From positions 1 through 64,000 of the forward strand of contig NZ_CALGPC010000018.1 of the NCBI RefSeq assembly GCF_937960835.1: DNA of 64,000 bases. The letters run 5' to 3'. This document shows, piece by piece, positions 17,498-26,101 of the stretch. Position 1 is the first letter of the stretch; the number at the start of each line of letters is the position of its first letter. The notes under the pieces were generated by a model, which was given only the letters and a program-made list of their open reading frames with translations, had not been told where the DNA came from and did no database searches. The translations under genes were made by a program, and so were the position numbers. The DNA comes from an uncultured Ferrovibrio sp. GTDB taxonomy: Bacteria > Pseudomonadota > Alphaproteobacteria > Ferrovibrionales > Ferrovibrionaceae.

Positions 17498-18022
17498 ATG
17501 ACCAAGCCGCCAACTCAGACCAGGCCTGCCGATCGCTGGGCGGCCGATGAGATCGTGGCGCCGGAGCTGATCGCGCTGAAGGCGCTCTACGACCAGGCGC
17601 GCGGCGAGCGCCGCATGCTCGCCTACGCCGATCTGCCGCCGGTGGAAACTTTGCCTGGTGTGACGGATCTCGCCATCGTAAAAGTGGGGCAGGAGGCGGG
17701 ACGCTATATCTATCTGGCGGCCGGTGAAGGCTATCACGAAACCGCCAAAGTGGGCGGCGGCGAGGGACTGGTGCCCGGGCCGGACGGCGTGACCCTGGAG
17801 CGACGGCCGGTGATCCGCCAGCATTTCGATCTGGCCGTGACCGAGCGCCGCCCCTTTCATATCAGCATCACACGCTGGGACGGGCCGAAGATCCTGCAAT
17901 ACGACCGGCTGATCCTGCCGCTGGACGACGGCCAGAGCGGCCCGCTGGACGGCGATGGTTGCGGAGAGGTGACACACCTGCTGGTTGGTGAGGTTTTCCT
18001 CCGACTGGCCAAATCGGGCTGA
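17498..18022 (+). CDS. Conserved hypothetical protein, PAS_5-like
   Basis: The product has 174 residues with no signal peptide or membrane span. It contains LKALYDQARGERRMLAYADL, DLAIVKVGQEAGRYIYLAAG, and near the end RRPFHISITRWDGPKILQYDRLILPL. This layout (an early xFDP/Lxx-like segment, a middle ligand pocket, a late YDRLxLPL strand) resembles the small PAS_5 (formerly DUF1457) proteins common in Alphaproteobacteria, of which a clearer member lies at 40454-40942. That assignment is inference from pattern, not strong motif identity. The ATG at 17498 has GAGGGAG upstream. Confidence 0.6.
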   Translation: MTKPPTQTRPADRWAADEIVAPELIALKALYDQARGERRMLAYADLPPVETLPGVTDLAIVKVGQEAGRYIYLAAGEGYHETAKVGGGEGLVPGPDGVTLERRPVIRQHFDLAVTERRPFHISITRWDGPKILQYDRLILPLDDGQSGPLDGDGCGEVTHLLVGEVFLRLAKSG

Positions 18023-18079
18023 TCTGTCCGGCAACGCAATGGGTTTTATGGGCAGTACGGCAGAGGCCGTGCTGTTTGA

Positions 18080-18184
18080 AGCCCATTGGCGGCCGGTTCA
18101 GCCCGTTGAGAGCCAATTGCATCCCATTGGATGCCAATTGAGTCCCGTTGAGTGCCAGTTGAATCCGGTTCAGAGCCAGTTGGA
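18080..18184. repeat. 21-bp tandem repeat array, five units
   Basis: Five adjacent 21-base units (18080, 18101, 18122, 18143 and 18164 onward) share the core CC(C/G)RTT-(7)-GCC(A/G)(A/G)TT. Because 21 is a multiple of three the array is open on both strands and would encode heptapeptide repeats: P(V/I)xxQLx on the + strand and NGxQLA(L/S) on the - strand. No good start or conserved product supports translation. It abuts the decayed GIY-YIG gene. Confidence 0.75.
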
Positions 18185-18231
18185 GGCCAGTCGCGGAACG
18201 AGATGTTCTCGTTCTGCGGGTGCGGTGGGTT

Positions 18232-18430
18232 GCTTGCTCGCAAGGGATTGCTTCGGTGATAGGGTCACGCTGCTCGGCGAAGACCAGTCGCTTGCAACCG
18301 TAAGTCTTTGGTGAAGTCCGACCGGCCCCTCGCGATGCTCATACGCGCGGCGCCGGATGTCGTTGGTGACACCGATATAGATCGTGCCATTCGGGCGATT
18401 GGTGACGATGTAAATCCACCTGCCCGTCAC
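18232..18430 (-). pseudogene. GIY-YIG nuclease-like gene, frameshifted remnant
   Basis: Small GIY-YIG proteins of about 95 residues are common in Alphaproteobacteria. On the - strand from a GTG at 18430, WIYIVTNRPNGTIYIG gives the GIY-YIG core and VTNDIRRRAYEHREG the catalytic arginine region. The continuation then leaves this frame: DFTK is in a second frame and TYGCKRLVFAEQ plus RDPITEAI are in a third. At least two small insertions or deletions are therefore needed. After that the similarity ends at the tandem-repeat region. The gene is almost certainly inactive. Confidence 0.7.
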
Positions 18431-18749
18431 GAGTAAAGCGTCGCGAAGAGCAGAGCGAGAGGCAAGGAGTTTTGCGACCGGTCGCCATTGTTGTGCCATT
18501 GCCATCCACTCATCTTGCATACGTCTCTCCTCATACGCCAAGCCGCGGCGTGACGGCGTAGGAGGCGATCTAGTGATTGTCGGCTAGCGCGGTGAAGCGC
18601 CAACAAGAAACACTGCTGATGCCACAGCCGTGCCGCGGCACGACCCGCTTTATTCGCAGACGAACGAGATTTGCCGAGACGGGCGGAGCATCTATGCGCT
18701 TCGCGCCGTTTTATTAGCGCGCGCCTGTGCTGGCATCCGCCTTTTTCCC
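18431..18749. other. Noncoding stretch between the GIY-YIG remnant and the binding-protein promoter
   Basis: An open frame exists on the - strand (18427-18789), but it has no recognisable domain, no ribosome-binding site and an arginine/serine-rich composition typical of antisense reading in GC-rich DNA. I see no other gene, repeat or RNA structure here. Confidence 0.4.
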
Positions 18750-18779
18750 TTGAAATGTTCTCAGTCAAAATAGTATTAT
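18750..18779 (+). promoter_or_regulatory. Predicted sigma-70 promoter of the binding-protein gene
   Basis: TTGAAA (18750-18755) and TATTAT (18774-18779) are separated by 18 bases in an AT-rich island. The distance to the ATG at 18817 leaves a leader of about 30 bases with GGGAGGAGG as ribosome-binding site. Confidence 0.55.
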
Positions 18780-18816
18780 AAAACAACAATTATAGACACA
18801 ACAAAGGGAGGAGGCC

Positions 18817-20013
18817 ATGCGGAAAGCCATTGCTGCCGCCATTCTGGCAGGCGGGTTCAGTTGGTCCGCTGTTGCGGCGGATAATGTCGTGCGCGTCGGC
18901 GTGCTGAACGACATGTCGAGCGTTTATGCCGATTTCCAGGGGCCGGGTTCGGTGCTGGCCGCCAAGTTGGCCGCCGAGGATTACATGAAGGGCGGCGAGT
19001 ATAAGGTGGAGGTGATCTCCGCTGATCACCAGAACAAGCCCGATATCGGCGCCAATACGGCGCGGCAGTGGCTGGATGTTGACGGCGTGCATGTCATCGT
19101 CGACCTGCCCAATTCGGCGGTGGCCTTTGCCGTCAACGAGATCGTGCGCGACAAGAACAAGGTGATGATCGGCTCGGGCGCGGGCAGTGCGATGCTGACC
19201 GGCGAACGCTGCTCGCCCAACATGGTGCATTGGACCTACGATACCTGGTCCTACGGTCATTCGGCAGCGCGTGCGGCCTTTGCTGGCGGCGGCAAGAAAT
19301 GGTTCTTCATCACCGCCGACTACGCCTTCGGCCACGATCTGGAAAAGCAGGCGAGCGACGAGATCAAGGCGCTGGGCGGCGAAGTGGTGGGTGCGGTGCG
19401 CCATCCGATCAATGCCAGCGACTTCAGCTCCTTTCTGCTGCAGGCGCAGTCCTCCGGCGCCGATGTGGTGGCTTTTGCCAATGCCGGCGGCGATCTGACC
19501 AATTCGCTGAAGCAGGCGGCTGAATTCGGCCTAGCGCAGAAGCAGAAGGTGATCGGGCTGATTTTCGGTGTCACCAATGTGCCGGCCCTGGGGCTGGAAG
19601 CGACGCAGGGTCTGCAATCGGTGGCGCCGTTTTACTGGGACATGAACGATGGCACGCGCGCCTGGTCGAGGCGGTTCCAGGCAGCGCATCCGAAGAAGAT
19701 GATGCCGAACGACATGCATGCCGGCGTCTATGCTGGCCTGATGCATTACTTCAGGGCGGTCGAGAAAGCGGGCGGGCCGCAGGATGGCCGCGCCATTGTC
19801 GAGGCGATGAAAGCGATGCCGACCGACGATCCGCTGTTCGGCAAGGGCAGCATCCGCATCGACGGCCGCAAGATGCATCCGATGTATCTGCTGGAAGCGA
19901 AGAAGCCGTCTGAATCGAAGGGCGACTGGGATTACCTGAAGGTGGTTGCCACCGTACCCGCCGAGCAGGCCTTCCGGCCGCTGAAGGACGGGAATTGCCC
20001 GCTGGTGAAGTAG
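18817..20013 (+). CDS. Branched-chain amino-acid-type ABC transporter substrate-binding protein
   Basis: This 398-residue periplasmic protein has a signal peptide (MRKAIAAAILAGGFSWSAVA, cleavage near residue 21) and the type I periplasmic fold of family Peripla_BP_6: VRVGVLNDMSSVYADFQGPG at the start of the mature part, and FITADYAFGHDLEK with DVVAFANAGGDL in the middle. Such proteins bind amino acids, amides or aromatic acids. No permease or ATPase gene is nearby, so it is an orphan that must work with components encoded elsewhere. It has its own promoter and a strong terminator, so it is monocistronic. Confidence 0.88.
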   Translation: MRKAIAAAILAGGFSWSAVAADNVVRVGVLNDMSSVYADFQGPGSVLAAKLAAEDYMKGGEYKVEVISADHQNKPDIGANTARQWLDVDGVHVIVDLPNSAVAFAVNEIVRDKNKVMIGSGAGSAMLTGERCSPNMVHWTYDTWSYGHSAARAAFAGGGKKWFFITADYAFGHDLEKQASDEIKALGGEVVGAVRHPINASDFSSFLLQAQSSGADVVAFANAGGDLTNSLKQAAEFGLAQKQKVIGLIFGVTNVPALGLEATQGLQSVAPFYWDMNDGTRAWSRRFQAAHPKKMMPNDMHAGVYAGLMHYFRAVEKAGGPQDGRAIVEAMKAMPTDDPLFGKGSIRIDGRKMHPMYLLEAKKPSESKGDWDYLKVVATVPAEQAFRPLKDGNCPLVK

Positions 20014-20043
20014 GCCGCTGGGATTAAGGATGCGGAAAGGGCG

Positions 20044-20070
20044 GGGCGCCGCTTCGGCGCCCTGTTTTTT
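20044..20070 (+). terminator. Rho-independent terminator after the binding-protein gene
   Basis: GGGCGCCG and CGGCGCCC form an eight-base-pair stem around CTT, followed by TG and six T residues. It lies 30 bases after the stop codon. Confidence 0.8.
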
Positions 20071-20141
20071 GGTGAGGACCTTAGCGGTTTTTCTCAAGTG
20101 TCATGCGGTGAAAGAGGTGGAGCGGGCGGTTGTGCTATCGC

Positions 20142-21083
20142 TCACGCTGCCTCTTTGCTTCTGCCGTTCCGCGCGCGGTCGAGGCTGCAGCCGATGGCGG
20201 CGACCTGCTGGCGCAGCCAGATTGAGCCCTGATCCATTTGCGCCCGCGTCGGCCAGAACATGAATTCCTCGTCCAGGCCGGGATCGAGTGGCGGGTTGAC
20301 GGCGATAAGCGACAGCGCGCGGGATTGCGCCTCGATTAGGCGGCGGGGGACGAAGGCGACAAGATCGCTGCCCGATGCCATGTGCAGGGCCTGCAGATAG
20401 CTGGGCACGGTAAGCGCGATGCGGCGCTCGACGCGATGGGTTTCGCGCAGCCAGGTATCGATGGGATCTTCGCGCTGGCCGCGGCCGACAACGGCCACAT
20501 GGCGCGCCTTCAAAAACACATCCAGTCGCCGCAGCCTAGCGGTCTGCGGATGGCCGCGGCGCACCGCCAGCGCATCGTGATCGGCAAAAAGACGCTGACG
20601 GTGGAAAGCGGGAAACGCTTCAGGCGTGCAGGCCACCACCAGATCGATATTGCGGGCAAGCTCCGGCGTCATGGTGGCCGGTCCGCGCCAGGCTTCGACA
20701 TCCAGACGTACCCCGGGTGCCAGCGTGGCGAAACGCTCGCTCAATGGCGCGATCAGCAGGTTCAGCAAATGATCCGCCGTCATCAGGCGAAAGCGCCGCG
20801 TCGAGGTGGCGGGATCGAACTGCTCGGAGACGAACAGGCCGCATACCTGATGCAGTGCATCGGCCAAGGGCGTTCGCAAGGCTAGTGCCCGCGGCGTCAA
20901 CTCCATCCGCGCACCGCTGCGAACCAGCAGCGGATCGTCCAGCATCTCGCGCAGGCGGCGCAGCGCATGGCTCATCGCCGGTTGTGACAGGCCAACCCGC
21001 ATCGCCGCACGGCCGACATGAGCGTCGGTGAGCAGTGCGTCCAGGGCAACTAGCAGGTTGAGGTCGATGGCGGCTAAATTCAT
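20142..21083 (-). CDS. LysR-family transcriptional regulator
   Basis: The 313-residue product (ATG 21083; a second in-frame ATG at 21101 is possible) starts with the LysR winged helix: NLLVALDALLTDAHVGRAA, LSQPAMSHALRRLREMLDDP and LVRSGARMELTPRA. The effector domain resembles the NodD/LinR branch, with the FMFWPTRAQMDQGSIWLR C-terminal motif seen there. It is divergent from the SnoaL-like gene, which it probably controls. The 90-base gap holds the palindrome ATCATATGAT (21097-21106) and ATGG-N6-CCAT (21122-21135), either of which could be an operator. Confidence 0.85.
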   Translation of the reverse strand: MNLAAIDLNLLVALDALLTDAHVGRAAMRVGLSQPAMSHALRRLREMLDDPLLVRSGARMELTPRALALRTPLADALHQVCGLFVSEQFDPATSTRRFRLMTADHLLNLLIAPLSERFATLAPGVRLDVEAWRGPATMTPELARNIDLVVACTPEAFPAFHRQRLFADHDALAVRRGHPQTARLRRLDVFLKARHVAVVGRGQREDPIDTWLRETHRVERRIALTVPSYLQALHMASGSDLVAFVPRRLIEAQSRALSLIAVNPPLDPGLDEEFMFWPTRAQMDQGSIWLRQQVAAIGCSLDRARNGRSKEAA

Positions 21084-21177
21084 GGTGTGAATATACATCA
21101 TATGATCTATCGATTGGAAGAATGGCGTTATCCATGCGCATCATAGCGCGACAGGTAGGCGAAACGGAGGAATGCGC

Positions 21178-21615
21178 ATGAATGCAGCAGCGAACAAACA
21201 GATCGTGCAGCGGATTTTCGAAGGGTTGGCGGAGGGCAATTCGCGGCCCCTGATTGAGGCGATGGCCGAGGATTTCTGCTGGGACATGTGCGGCACGACG
21301 AGCTGGTCGCGCCGCTATGACGGCAAGCAGACGGTCATCGATGAGCTTTTCGGCCCACTACGGCAGGTCATCGCAGGCCAGATCAAGACTGTGCCGCGCC
21401 GTTTCATCGCCGAGGGCGATACGGTGGTGGTGCTGGCGAGGGGCAACAACGTAACCGTGGCAGGCCAGCCCTATTGCAACGATTATTGCATGGTCTGCCG
21501 TCTGCGCGACGGCAAGCTGGTGGAGCTGGTAGAATATCTCGATACGGAGCTGGTGACGAAAGCGCTCGGCGATCCACCCCAAACGACCGGTGCAGCAGCC
21601 CTGGCGGCGACTTAG
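21178..21615 (+). CDS. SnoaL/NTF2-like protein
   Basis: The product has 145 residues from the ATG at 21178, chosen because GGAGG ends seven bases upstream; the ATG at 21172 is too close to it. The fold is the cone-shaped NTF2-like one (FEGLAEGNSRPLIEAMAEDFCWDMCG at the N-terminus, YCMVCRLRDGKLVELVEYLDTEL at the C-terminus). Such proteins are small isomerases, dehydratases or binding proteins with varied ligands. The closest style is the ketosteroid-isomerase-related YesE/SnoaL group. It is probably regulated by the divergent LysR gene. Confidence 0.75.
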   Translation: MNAAANKQIVQRIFEGLAEGNSRPLIEAMAEDFCWDMCGTTSWSRRYDGKQTVIDELFGPLRQVIAGQIKTVPRRFIAEGDTVVVLARGNNVTVAGQPYCNDYCMVCRLRDGKLVELVEYLDTELVTKALGDPPQTTGAAALAAT

Positions 21616-21838
21616 GCCTTTCATACGCCACAAATTTCAGGAAAAGCAGTTTTTAGAAGAAGAAGAAACCGGGCGGTGCTGCGCGATGCGGCGTCGTCTG
21701 GGCTTTCTCGCATCCCTCGGATATCCCTGATCAATCGCGGCGATTTTCTTTTCGCCTGATGAACAATCGGCGGGTTTCTCGTGTTTAAACAGGTCGCTCG
21801 ATCCGGTTGTCGCAAGCGGAGTGGGGGAATGGTTGGGT
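21616..21838. other. Noncoding upstream region of the hybrid kinase gene
   Basis: The 223 bases between the SnoaL-like stop and the predicted kinase promoter contain an AG-rich run (21645-21670) and no recognisable gene, terminator or repeat. Confidence 0.4.
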
Positions 21839-21866
21839 TTGACCTTTCTGCCAGGTTCGATATAAA
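21839..21866 (+). promoter_or_regulatory. Predicted sigma-70 promoter of the hybrid kinase gene
   Basis: TTGACC (21839-21844) and TATAAA (21861-21866) are separated by 16 bases, a good consensus match. A transcript starting near 21873 would have a leader of about 115 bases before the ATG at 21988. Confidence 0.6.
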
Positions 21867-21987
21867 AGGTATGCAACCCATAAGGGAAATATCCGCAGGG
21901 CGTCTCCATACCTCTTCCGACAGGGCTGACAAGCCCGGCGCCGTGGTTGATAGTTGCACTCTTTCAACATTTTACGAAAGCTCCGGT

Positions 21988-23952
21988 ATGCCTAACGCCG
22001 AGCGTCCTCAAGCTCCATTCGCGGAAGAGGGCCAGCACCGTCTTCTGCTGGACGCGATCACCGACTACGCAATTTACATGCTGGATCCGGCCGGGATCAT
22101 CACAAGCTGGAATTCCGGTGCGCAGCGTTTCAGCGGCTATACGCCGGCCGAAATCGTCGGCCGCCATTTCTCGCTATTTCACACCGAAGAAGATCAGCAG
22201 GCCGGTCTGCCGCAGCGGTCCCTCGACATCGCGATCAATGCCGGCAAATACGAGGCCGAGAACCTGCGGGTGCGCAAAGATGGCAGCGTGTACTGGGCGC
22301 ATGTCGTCATCGACCCGATCCTCGATCCGACAGGAAAGCTGGTCGGCTTTGCTACGATCACCCGCGACCTGACCGAGAAGAAGGCCGCCGAGGAGGCGTT
22401 GCGCCAGAGCGAGCAGCAGTTCCGCCTGCTGGTGCAGGGCGTCACCGATTACGCGATCTTCATGCTGGACCGCGATGGCTGCGTCTCAAGCTGGAATTCC
22501 GGCGCCAAGCGGATCAAGGGCTATACGTCGGACGAGATCATCGGTGCGCATTTCTCGCATTTTTACACCCCGGAGGACCGCGAGCGCGGCGACCCTGAGC
22601 GTTCGCTGGAAGTGGCGATCCGCGAAGGGCGCTGCGAGAAGGAGGGCTGGCGCGTGCGTAAGGACGGCAGCCGCTTCTGGGCCCATGTCGTGCTGGATGC
22701 AATCCATGACGACGATGGCGAACTGATCGGCTTCGCCAAGATTACCCGCGACGTCACCGAGCGGATGGAGACCCAGAAGGCGCTGGAAGAGGCGCGCGAG
22801 GCTCTGTTCCAGTCGCAGAAGATGGAGGCGATCGGCCGGCTGACCGGCGGCATCGCGCATGACTTCAACAATCTGCTGGCGGCGATCCTTGGCAGCCTGG
22901 AACTGGTCGACAAGCGCCTCCCGGCCGATGCCAAGGTGCGGCCGTTGATCGAGAATGCGATCCAGGGCGCGCAGCGCGGCGCTTCGCTGACGCGGCGCCT
23001 GCTCGCCTTTGCGCGGCGCCAGGAGCTGAACCCGGAACCGGTTGACGCGGCGGCTCTGGTGCGCGGCATGAGCGCTTTTCTGCAGCGCACGCTGGGGCCG
23101 TCGATCACGATCGAGATTGACTTTCCGCACGACCTGCCGCCGGTGCTGGCGGACTCGAACCAGCTTGAATCCGCGCTGCTGAATCTCGCTGTGAATTCGC
23201 GCGATGCCATGCCGGATGGCGGTGTCATCACCATCGCGGCGCGGCAGGAAATGATCGTCCCCGGTCATAGCAGCAAGCTGGAGCCCGGCCATTACGTCTG
23301 CCTGTCGGTATCGGATACCGGCGAAGGCATGGACGAGCAGACGCTGGCGCGCGCCATGGAGCCGTTCTTCACCACCAAGGGCGTTGGCAAGGGCACTGGC
23401 CTTGGCCTGTCGATGGTGCATGGTCTGGCCGAGCAGTCAAATGGGCGGCTGATCCTGAAAAGCCGCAAGGGCGAGGGTACGATGGCTTTGCTGTGGCTGC
23501 CTGTGGCTGAACTGGATGCAGCGACACTGAGCTTCCTCAACCAGGCCAGCACGCCTTCGGCCGCGCCGGGAACGCGCGAGCTGTCGATCCTGACGGTGGA
23601 TGACGATTTCCTCGTGCTGACCAACACCGTCGCCATGCTGGAAGACCTCGGGCATCGCGTCTTCGAAGCAAGCTCGGGCGAGCAGGCCTTGCAGGTCCTG
23701 GAGCGCGAGGCGGCGATCGATCTGGTCATCACCGACCAGGCGATGCCGCAGATGACCGGCACGCAGCTTGCCGATGTGATCAAGCTGAAATGGCCGCACC
23801 TGCCGGTGATCCTGGCGACCGGCCATACCGAACTGGAGCCGGGGCTCAATCCGAAACTGCAGCGCCTGACCAAGCCGTTCCGGCAGGTCGATCTGGTGCG
23901 CGTCATTGCCGAAGCGGTGCGCGCGGAACCGGCTCTGAGCCAGAACGGCTGA
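21988..23952 (+). CDS. Hybrid sensor histidine kinase, PAS-PAS-HisKA-HATPase-REC
   Basis: From the ATG at 21988 the product has 654 residues; the frame is open back to 21781, but that part contains the promoter. Domains: PAS 1 about 20-135 (LLLDAITDYAIYML), PAS 2 about 148-265 (LLVQGVTDYAIFML), HisKA with phospho-accepting H291 in GGIAHDFNNLLA, HATPase with NLAVNSRDAMP, DTGEGMDEQ and GKGTGLGLSMVHGL, and a receiver domain with D583 in LVITDQAMP and lysine in LTKPF. No membrane span is present, so it is a cytoplasmic sensor. The two PAS domains are near-duplicates of each other. The signal is unknown. The SDR gene starts five bases downstream. Confidence 0.9.
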   Translation: MPNAERPQAPFAEEGQHRLLLDAITDYAIYMLDPAGIITSWNSGAQRFSGYTPAEIVGRHFSLFHTEEDQQAGLPQRSLDIAINAGKYEAENLRVRKDGSVYWAHVVIDPILDPTGKLVGFATITRDLTEKKAAEEALRQSEQQFRLLVQGVTDYAIFMLDRDGCVSSWNSGAKRIKGYTSDEIIGAHFSHFYTPEDRERGDPERSLEVAIREGRCEKEGWRVRKDGSRFWAHVVLDAIHDDDGELIGFAKITRDVTERMETQKALEEAREALFQSQKMEAIGRLTGGIAHDFNNLLAAILGSLELVDKRLPADAKVRPLIENAIQGAQRGASLTRRLLAFARRQELNPEPVDAAALVRGMSAFLQRTLGPSITIEIDFPHDLPPVLADSNQLESALLNLAVNSRDAMPDGGVITIAARQEMIVPGHSSKLEPGHYVCLSVSDTGEGMDEQTLARAMEPFFTTKGVGKGTGLGLSMVHGLAEQSNGRLILKSRKGEGTMALLWLPVAELDAATLSFLNQASTPSAAPGTRELSILTVDDDFLVLTNTVAMLEDLGHRVFEASSGEQALQVLEREAAIDLVITDQAMPQMTGTQLADVIKLKWPHLPVILATGHTELEPGLNPKLQRLTKPFRQVDLVRVIAEAVRAEPALSQNG

Positions 23953-23956
23953 CGCC

Positions 23957-24721
23957 ATGAAAGTCGCAGCCATCACCGGCGGCGGTCAGGGCATCGGCCG
24001 CGCTATCGCCTATCGCTTCGCCGAAGCAGGCTATGCTATCTCGCTGTGCGACCTCGATATCGATGCGGGAGATGAAGCGGCGGCACAGATACGCGCGCGT
24101 GGCGGTACGGCGCTGTTCCGTCCGGCCGATGTGGCGCTGGCGGTCGATGTCGAGACCTGGATGACCGAGACAGAGCGGCAGCTCGGTTGCCCCGACATCC
24201 TGATCAACAATGCAGGCATCATGAAGCGCGTCGATTTCCTCGCGCTGAGTGCGGTGGATTTCGACCGTGTCATTGCCGTGAACCTGCGTGGCACTTTTTT
24301 GTGCAGCCAGGCCGCAGCCAAGCGCATGGCGGCGCGCGGCCAGGGCGGCGCCATCGTCAACATCTCTTCTACCCGCGCCTATATGTCGGAGGCCGGTACT
24401 GAAGGCTATACGGCCTCCAAAGGGGGCATCGCGGCGCTGACACATGGCATGGCGATCAGCCTTGCGCCGCATCGCATCCGGGTGAATGCCATTGCGCCGG
24501 GCTGGATCGAGACACGCGACTGGCAATATTCCAAACGCGCCGAAGAGCCACAGCATTCGGAAGCGGATCGCGAGCAGCATCCGGTCGGCCGTGTGGGCAA
24601 GCCCGAGGACATCGCCGAAGCCTGTCTGTTTCTGGCCGATGACAAAACATCGGGTTTCATGACCGGGCAGCCCATCGTCATCGATGGCGGCATGACGGTG
24701 AAGATGATCTATGTCGACTAG
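23957..24721 (+). CDS. Short-chain dehydrogenase/reductase
   Basis: The 254-residue SDR has the NAD(P)-binding glycine motif TGGGQGIG (residues 8-15), ILINNAGIM, the catalytic serine in VNISST, the tyrosine and lysine of EGYTASKGG, and the late IAPGWIETRD. D33-D35 after the second strand (SLCDLDID) favour NAD over NADP. It resembles 3-oxoacyl-ACP reductase/glucose dehydrogenase-type SDRs; the substrate is not readable. The five-base spacing to the kinase gene suggests one transcript, which is an unusual pairing. Confidence 0.85.
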   Translation: MKVAAITGGGQGIGRAIAYRFAEAGYAISLCDLDIDAGDEAAAQIRARGGTALFRPADVALAVDVETWMTETERQLGCPDILINNAGIMKRVDFLALSAVDFDRVIAVNLRGTFLCSQAAAKRMAARGQGGAIVNISSTRAYMSEAGTEGYTASKGGIAALTHGMAISLAPHRIRVNAIAPGWIETRDWQYSKRAEEPQHSEADREQHPVGRVGKPEDIAEACLFLADDKTSGFMTGQPIVIDGGMTVKMIYVD

Positions 24722-24743
24722 GCGCGGCAATGCATGCCGCGCT
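24722..24743 (+). terminator. Hairpin after the SDR gene
   Basis: GCGCGGCA and TGCCGCGC pair perfectly around ATGCA right after the stop codon. Only two T residues follow, so this is at best a weak or Rho-aided terminator. Confidence 0.35.
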
Positions 24744-24840
24744 TGACAGGATCGCCGCCTGCTTGCTAAGTCCGGATGAGAAGTCGCGCCACCATTCCGG
24801 TGACCGGCCGTAGGCGTTAACGTCAACCAACGCATGCTGC

Positions 24841-24860
24841 GCGCTCATAAATGTGAGCGC
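24841..24860 (+). promoter_or_regulatory. Hairpin in the leader of the MFS gene
   Basis: GCGCTCA and TGAGCGC form a seven-base-pair stem (loop TAAATG) that ends only a few bases before the GAGG ribosome-binding site at 24864-24867. It may influence translation or serve as an operator. Confidence 0.35.
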
Positions 24861-24869
24861 CGTTGAGGT

Positions 24870-26096
24870 ATGCGTGTGATGACGGCCAAGACTTCCGGTT
24901 CTGCTTCGTCTAATTTTGCTTCTCCCAATTCCGCTGCCGACAAGCCGGTGCTGCTGCGCCTGCTGCCCTTCGTCGCCATGGTCTTCTTCAGTTTTCTGAC
25001 GGTCGGCATTCCCCTGCCGGTGCTGCCCGCGCAGGTGCATGGCGCGCTGGGCTACGGCACCGTCGTGGTGGGATGGGTGATCGGCATCCAGTCGCTGGCG
25101 ACCGTGCTGACGCGACAGCCTGCTGGCGTGACCTGCGACAAGTACGGCGCGAAGTCCGCCGTAATGCTCGGCCTGCCCGCGGCGATTCTGGCCGGCGGCG
25201 CTTATCTGCTCTCGGCCGTGCTGCCGGTTAGTTCGGCGGTCAGCCTTGGCATCCTGTTTGCCGGACGGCTGCTGCTCGGGGTGGCGGAAAGCCTGTTCCT
25301 GACCGGCGCGATGAGTTGGGCTATTGCCACGGTCGGCGCGCAGAATACCGGCCGCGTTATGGCCTGGCAGGGGATCGCGATGTATGGCGCGATGGGGCTC
25401 GGTGCGCCGTTAGGCTTATGGCTGCTGGAACAGGCCGGCTTCATCGCGGTGGCTGTCGTCACCATGGCGGTACCGCTGCCAGCCTTGGCGCTGGCGCTGC
25501 TGCGGCCGGGCATTGCACCGCATCAGGCGGGGCCGCGCGTGCCGTTTTATCGCGTACTGGGACTGATCTGGCAGCCGGGCCTGGCCTTGGCACTGAGCGC
25601 GATGTCGTTCGGCGCGCTCGCATCCTTCATCACGCTGCATTACGCGAGCCGCGACTGGGACGGCGCGGGTCTGGCGCTCAGTGGCTTCGGCGCCGGCTAC
25701 ATCCTGGTGCGGCTATTCTTCGCCGGCCTGCCGGACCGTCACGGCGGCACCATCGTGGCGCTGGTGTCCCTGGCGGTGCAGGCCATGGGGCAGGTGGTTT
25801 TGTTCTTCGCCCATTCAAGCTGGCTCGCTTTTGCAGGCGCGACGCTGACGGGTCTTGGGTTTTCGCTGGTGTTTCCGGCGCTGGGTGTGGAGGCGATGCG
25901 TCGGGTGGCGCCGCAAAGCCGCGGTATGGCGATCGGCGGCTATATCGCCTTTTTCGATCTCGCCATCTTTCTGGCCGGTCCGGTGCTGGGCTTTGTTGCC
26001 GCAGGCTTCGGCTATCCGACGGTGTTTCTGGCCTGCGCCATCGGTGCGGTACTGGCAATGGGGCTGGCGGCGGCGTTGCGACCGCCGCAGCTTTGA
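24870..26096 (+). CDS. Major facilitator superfamily transporter, YhhS-like
   Basis: This 408-residue protein has about twelve membrane spans. The loop 2-3 motif is VTCDKYGAKSAV and the matching second-half loop is FAGLPDRHGGT. Overall pattern (FVAMVFFSFLTVGIPLPVLP at span 1) fits the YhhS/YfcJ group of putative sugar or drug effluxers. The ATG at 24870 is only two bases from GAGG; GTG 24876 or ATG 24879 would be better spaced, so the start is uncertain by three codons. It is convergent with the EncFtn-like gene, whose stop is five bases away. Confidence 0.8.
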   Translation: MRVMTAKTSGSASSNFASPNSAADKPVLLRLLPFVAMVFFSFLTVGIPLPVLPAQVHGALGYGTVVVGWVIGIQSLATVLTRQPAGVTCDKYGAKSAVMLGLPAAILAGGAYLLSAVLPVSSAVSLGILFAGRLLLGVAESLFLTGAMSWAIATVGAQNTGRVMAWQGIAMYGAMGLGAPLGLWLLEQAGFIAVAVVTMAVPLPALALALLRPGIAPHQAGPRVPFYRVLGLIWQPGLALALSAMSFGALASFITLHYASRDWDGAGLALSGFGAGYILVRLFFAGLPDRHGGTIVALVSLAVQAMGQVVLFFAHSSWLAFAGATLTGLGFSLVFPALGVEAMRRVAPQSRGMAIGGYIAFFDLAIFLAGPVLGFVAAGFGYPTVFLACAIGAVLAMGLAAALRPPQL

Positions 26097-26101
26097 GACG
26101 T

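Noticed and set aside
17985..18314. A + strand frame that would translate the 21-bp repeats as PVxxQL heptads
   Set aside because: Its start lies inside the preceding gene and there is no ribosome-binding site; the frame is open simply because the unit length is a multiple of three.
18427..18789. A 120-codon - strand frame upstream of the binding-protein gene
   Set aside because: No ribosome-binding site, no family, arginine-rich, and it crosses the likely promoter of the + strand gene.
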